DNA of 64,000 nucleotides from Emiliania huxleyi CCMP1516 (Eukaryota > Haptophyta > Isochrysidales > Noelaerhabdaceae), in the NCBI RefSeq assembly GCF_000372725.1, contig NW_005198751.1, positions 82,605-146,604 on the forward strand, given 5' to 3'. The notes under the pieces were generated by a model that searched no databases, was not told the origin of the DNA, and was given only the letters and a program-made list of their open reading frames with translations. The position numbers and the translations under genes are program-made. This document shows, piece by piece, positions 61,975 to 64,000 of the stretch; within the stretch, counting starts at the first letter, position 1, and each line of letters begins with the position of its first letter.

Positions 61975-62766
61975 ATGACAACCACCAAGGCCGACCCCGC
62001 CTCGCCCGCGGCGGTGGCCGCGCTCATGGAGCGGGTGGCTGCCCAGCCGGGAGCGAGTGAGTGGGTGGATGAGGCCTGCTGCCGCAGATACCTCGTCGCG
62101 AGGCAGGGCGACGAGGACAAGGCGGCGGCGATGCTCTGCGAGACGCTTGACTGGCGCGCGCAGTTTCTGAGCGGCCTGGAGGCGCGTCACCGCGACATTC
62201 GGCGCGCCAACGCGACGGGCAAGCTGCGGGTATGCAGCTTTGCTGACCGCGAGGGTCGGCCCGTCCTGCGGATGGCGCCGCGGCTCGAGAACTGCCGCAA
62301 TGAGCACGACGCGAACCTGAACAACCTGGTGTACCACATGGAGCGGCTCACGGGAGGCCGGTCCGTGGCGGGCGTGCCTCCCTCTCCGGATGGCAAGGCG
62401 ATCATCGTCATGGACTTTCGCGGCTTCTCGATGTTCAACCAGCCCCCGATGCGCACCAGCCGCGCCACGCTGGCGATCCTGCAGAACCACTATCCGGAGC
62501 GGGCGCACAAGTTCCTGCTCCTGCACGCGCCCGCCCTCTTCCACGCCTTCTACCGGGCCATGTGGCGCTTCATCGACCCGCGCACGCGCGAGAAGATTGT
62601 GTTTGTCAAGCACGACCGCGAGGCGCTCGAGCGCCACTTTGAGCCGAGCGCGGTGGAGTGGCTCTCGGCGGCGCCCGGGGAGGGCGACGGGTGGGACGCG
62701 GACGAGTACTTTGCGGAGGACGACGAGCTGCCCTCGCTCACCAGCCCGCGGGCGGTGCTGCGCTGA
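61975..62766 (+). CDS. CRAL-TRIO (Sec14-like) lipid-transfer domain protein
   Basis: An ORF of 263 residues from the ATG at 61975; the frame is open upstream to 61906 without an ATG, so a 5' exon is possible. It consists almost wholly of one CRAL-TRIO domain: the N-terminal helical part (CCRRYLVARQGDEDKAAAML, then CETLDWRAQF), the strand AIIVMDFRGFSMF, and the gate region AILQNHYPERAHKFLLLHAP with ALFHAFYRAMWRFIDPRTRE and KIVFVKH. Such proteins carry phosphoinositides, tocopherols or retinoids between membranes. No GOLD domain or membrane segment is visible. The acidic C-terminus (DADEYFAEDDELPS) is typical. The ligand is not predictable. Immediately upstream is the longest dispersed repeat, which may have brought new promoter sequence. 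Confidence 0.92.
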   Translation: MTTTKADPASPAAVAALMERVAAQPGASEWVDEACCRRYLVARQGDEDKAAAMLCETLDWRAQFLSGLEARHRDIRRANATGKLRVCSFADREGRPVLRMAPRLENCRNEHDANLNNLVYHMERLTGGRSVAGVPPSPDGKAIIVMDFRGFSMFNQPPMRTSRATLAILQNHYPERAHKFLLLHAPALFHAFYRAMWRFIDPRTREKIVFVKHDREALERHFEPSAVEWLSAAPGEGDGWDADEYFAEDDELPSLTSPRAVLR

Positions 62767-63120
62767 CGGAGGAGAGCAATCGTGGTCAGTCCCGCTATGG
62801 ATATGCCCAACCCACAAAATGAATACGCATCGCCTTATGCTCTGGTTTCGGGTGCGTAACCTGGTGCGTAGACAGGCGCAGTTATCAAAATAAGGCAGAT
62901 ATGAAGGCCGGCCCTCACCCCGGACCTGCACCTTGTGACGGTGCCCGGGCAAAATCGTCCCGATTTCGATGCGCGATTTAGCTAAGTCCCAGAGCCGTTT
63001 ACGCATGAGCGGGCCCCCTCACCAGCCTAGGGCTCGCGCTTCTGGCCCGAGGTGTCGCCGCTGCGAGTGCGGGTCAGGAGGCCCTAAAACGGCGGGAGGG
63101 GTAGGGGTGCCGCTGTAGGG

Positions 63121-63745
63121 GTGTGGAGGGGTCGGGAGGGCGGGAGTGTGGACCGTGACCTAAAGCCCTCCACCGATAGAGGTGTCAGGCGGCAGGGCCC
63201 AGGAGGGGTGGGGGCTTGGAGGGCTGGCCAAAAGCGAGGCGTGGGAGGGGTCCAGTGGGCTAGAGAGGGCTGGAGGGGTCGGAGGGGGCTGGAGGGGCCG
63301 GAGGGGCTGTGCGGATGGAGGGGTCTGGAGGGCTCGGGGGGCTTGGAGGGCTCGGAGGGTGTCGTCCGGCAAGAGGGTCACTAGCGCGAGGGGTGGGGCT
63401 CGGGAGGGGTGGAGAGCTCGGAGGGCTCGGAGGGCTCGGAGGGCTCGGAGGGCAGAGAGGCACGAGGGTGGCGCTGGAGGGCTCGGGAGGGCTCGGGAGG
63501 GCTCATGAGGGATGGAGTGCCCGGAGGGCTCGGAGGGGCGAGCCACCGAGCCGGGCTCGGGGGGCTCGGAGGGGTCGGAGGGGTCGGAGGGGTCGGAGGG
63601 GTCGGAGGGGTCGGAGGGGTCGGAGGGGTGTGGAGGGGTGTGGAGGGGTCGGAGGGGTCGGAGGGGTCGGAGGGGTCGGAGGGGTCGGAGGGGTCGGAGG
63701 GGTCGGAGGGGTGTGGAGGGGTGTGGAGGGCTCGGAGGGCTCGGT
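63121..63745. repeat. G-rich minisatellite (GGAGGGGTCG / GGAGGGCTCG units)
   Basis: Tandem 10-bp units on the plus strand, loose at first (63121-63400), then nearly perfect at 63540-63735. Runs of four G every ten bases give many possible G-quadruplexes. Open frames across it on both strands are artefacts of its composition. Confidence 0.93.
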
Positions 63746-64000
63746 TAAAGATACCCTGCAGGCATACGGAAGTGGTGCAATACACATCATGAGGCGTTTC
63801 CGTGGTCTGTGCGCGGACGGCCCGGGGAGCCTGCGGCGCTATTTTAACCTGCCCCGACAGAGTCTCTCGATACGGCGCGCGGCGGCGCCGCACCCAGCAA
63901 GCTGGGGCCGCTCCTTACGGACTCGTCGCTGCGCTCCTCAAGGCAAACACGAAGCGCGTTTGGTATTCGAAATACCTGAGACGTGTGCGTAATACACCGT

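Noticed and set aside
63309..63992. Gly/Arg-rich ORFs on both strands near the right end
   Set aside because: All are produced by the G-rich decamer array and have no conserved features.

Overview
The window is nuclear DNA from a GC-rich, gene-dense, intron-bearing eukaryote. The best fit is a haptophyte alga such as Emiliania/Gephyrocapsa or Prymnesium/Chrysochromulina. This is an inference from: about two-thirds GC, one gene per 2-3 kb on both strands, ER-signal-like N-termini on probable plastid proteins, a B12-remodelling gene (CobT), cysteine clusters known from KDZ transposases, many GC-AG introns, and TTAGGG-type interstitial repeats. No rRNA, tRNA or CRISPR was seen.

Layout. 0.6-10.3 kb: a TPR membrane protein, the proteasome ATPase Rpt2, CobT, a KH + phospholipase-D-like nuclease fusion and a VTT/DedA-like membrane protein. 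11.9-21.9 kb: a two-TM Ala/Glu-rich protein, a TrmA/RlmD-type RNA uracil-C5 methyltransferase, an LRR protein, a U1-type zinc-finger protein, two TGACAG-rich arrays and an inositol monophosphatase. 22.5-30.5 kb: a DUF3431-like fragment, a membrane-anchored alpha/beta hydrolase, an MFS transporter and a scrambled copia retrotransposon. 30.8-36.6 kb: the largest subunit of RNA polymerase III in about 15 exons. 37-40.4 kb: a candidate DNA transposon with two converging ORFs. 40.6-47.5 kb: a secreted unknown protein, a ZNRD2-like protein, a PIF1/Helitron helicase remnant, a GH99 mannosidase lacking its C-terminus, a two-repeat Myb protein and an unassigned exon. 48.1-58.2 kb: chaperonin CCT1, a 1431-residue RRM/zinc-finger protein and U2AF large subunit. 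58.2-64 kb: repeats around a CRAL-TRIO (Sec14-like) gene. Most genes are unrelated housekeeping functions with no operon-like logic.

The most unusual feature is the introns. Exon structures were rebuilt by matching translated exons to conserved families. About 35 introns were placed, and by hand roughly 23 use GC and 12 use GT donors. Many are bracketed by direct copies of the exon edge, 12-38 bp long and several exact, always carrying an AG|GT or AG|GC proto-splice site. Between the copies lies 30-130 bp of degenerate simple repeat of three kinds: telomere-like CCCTAA, GAGAT-type, and GACACTTCC-type. This looks like recent, repeated intron birth by local duplication with repeat filler, in essential genes that include the splicing factor U2AF itself.

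Splice sites, starts and function calls come from reading the sequence alone, with no transcripts or database searches.
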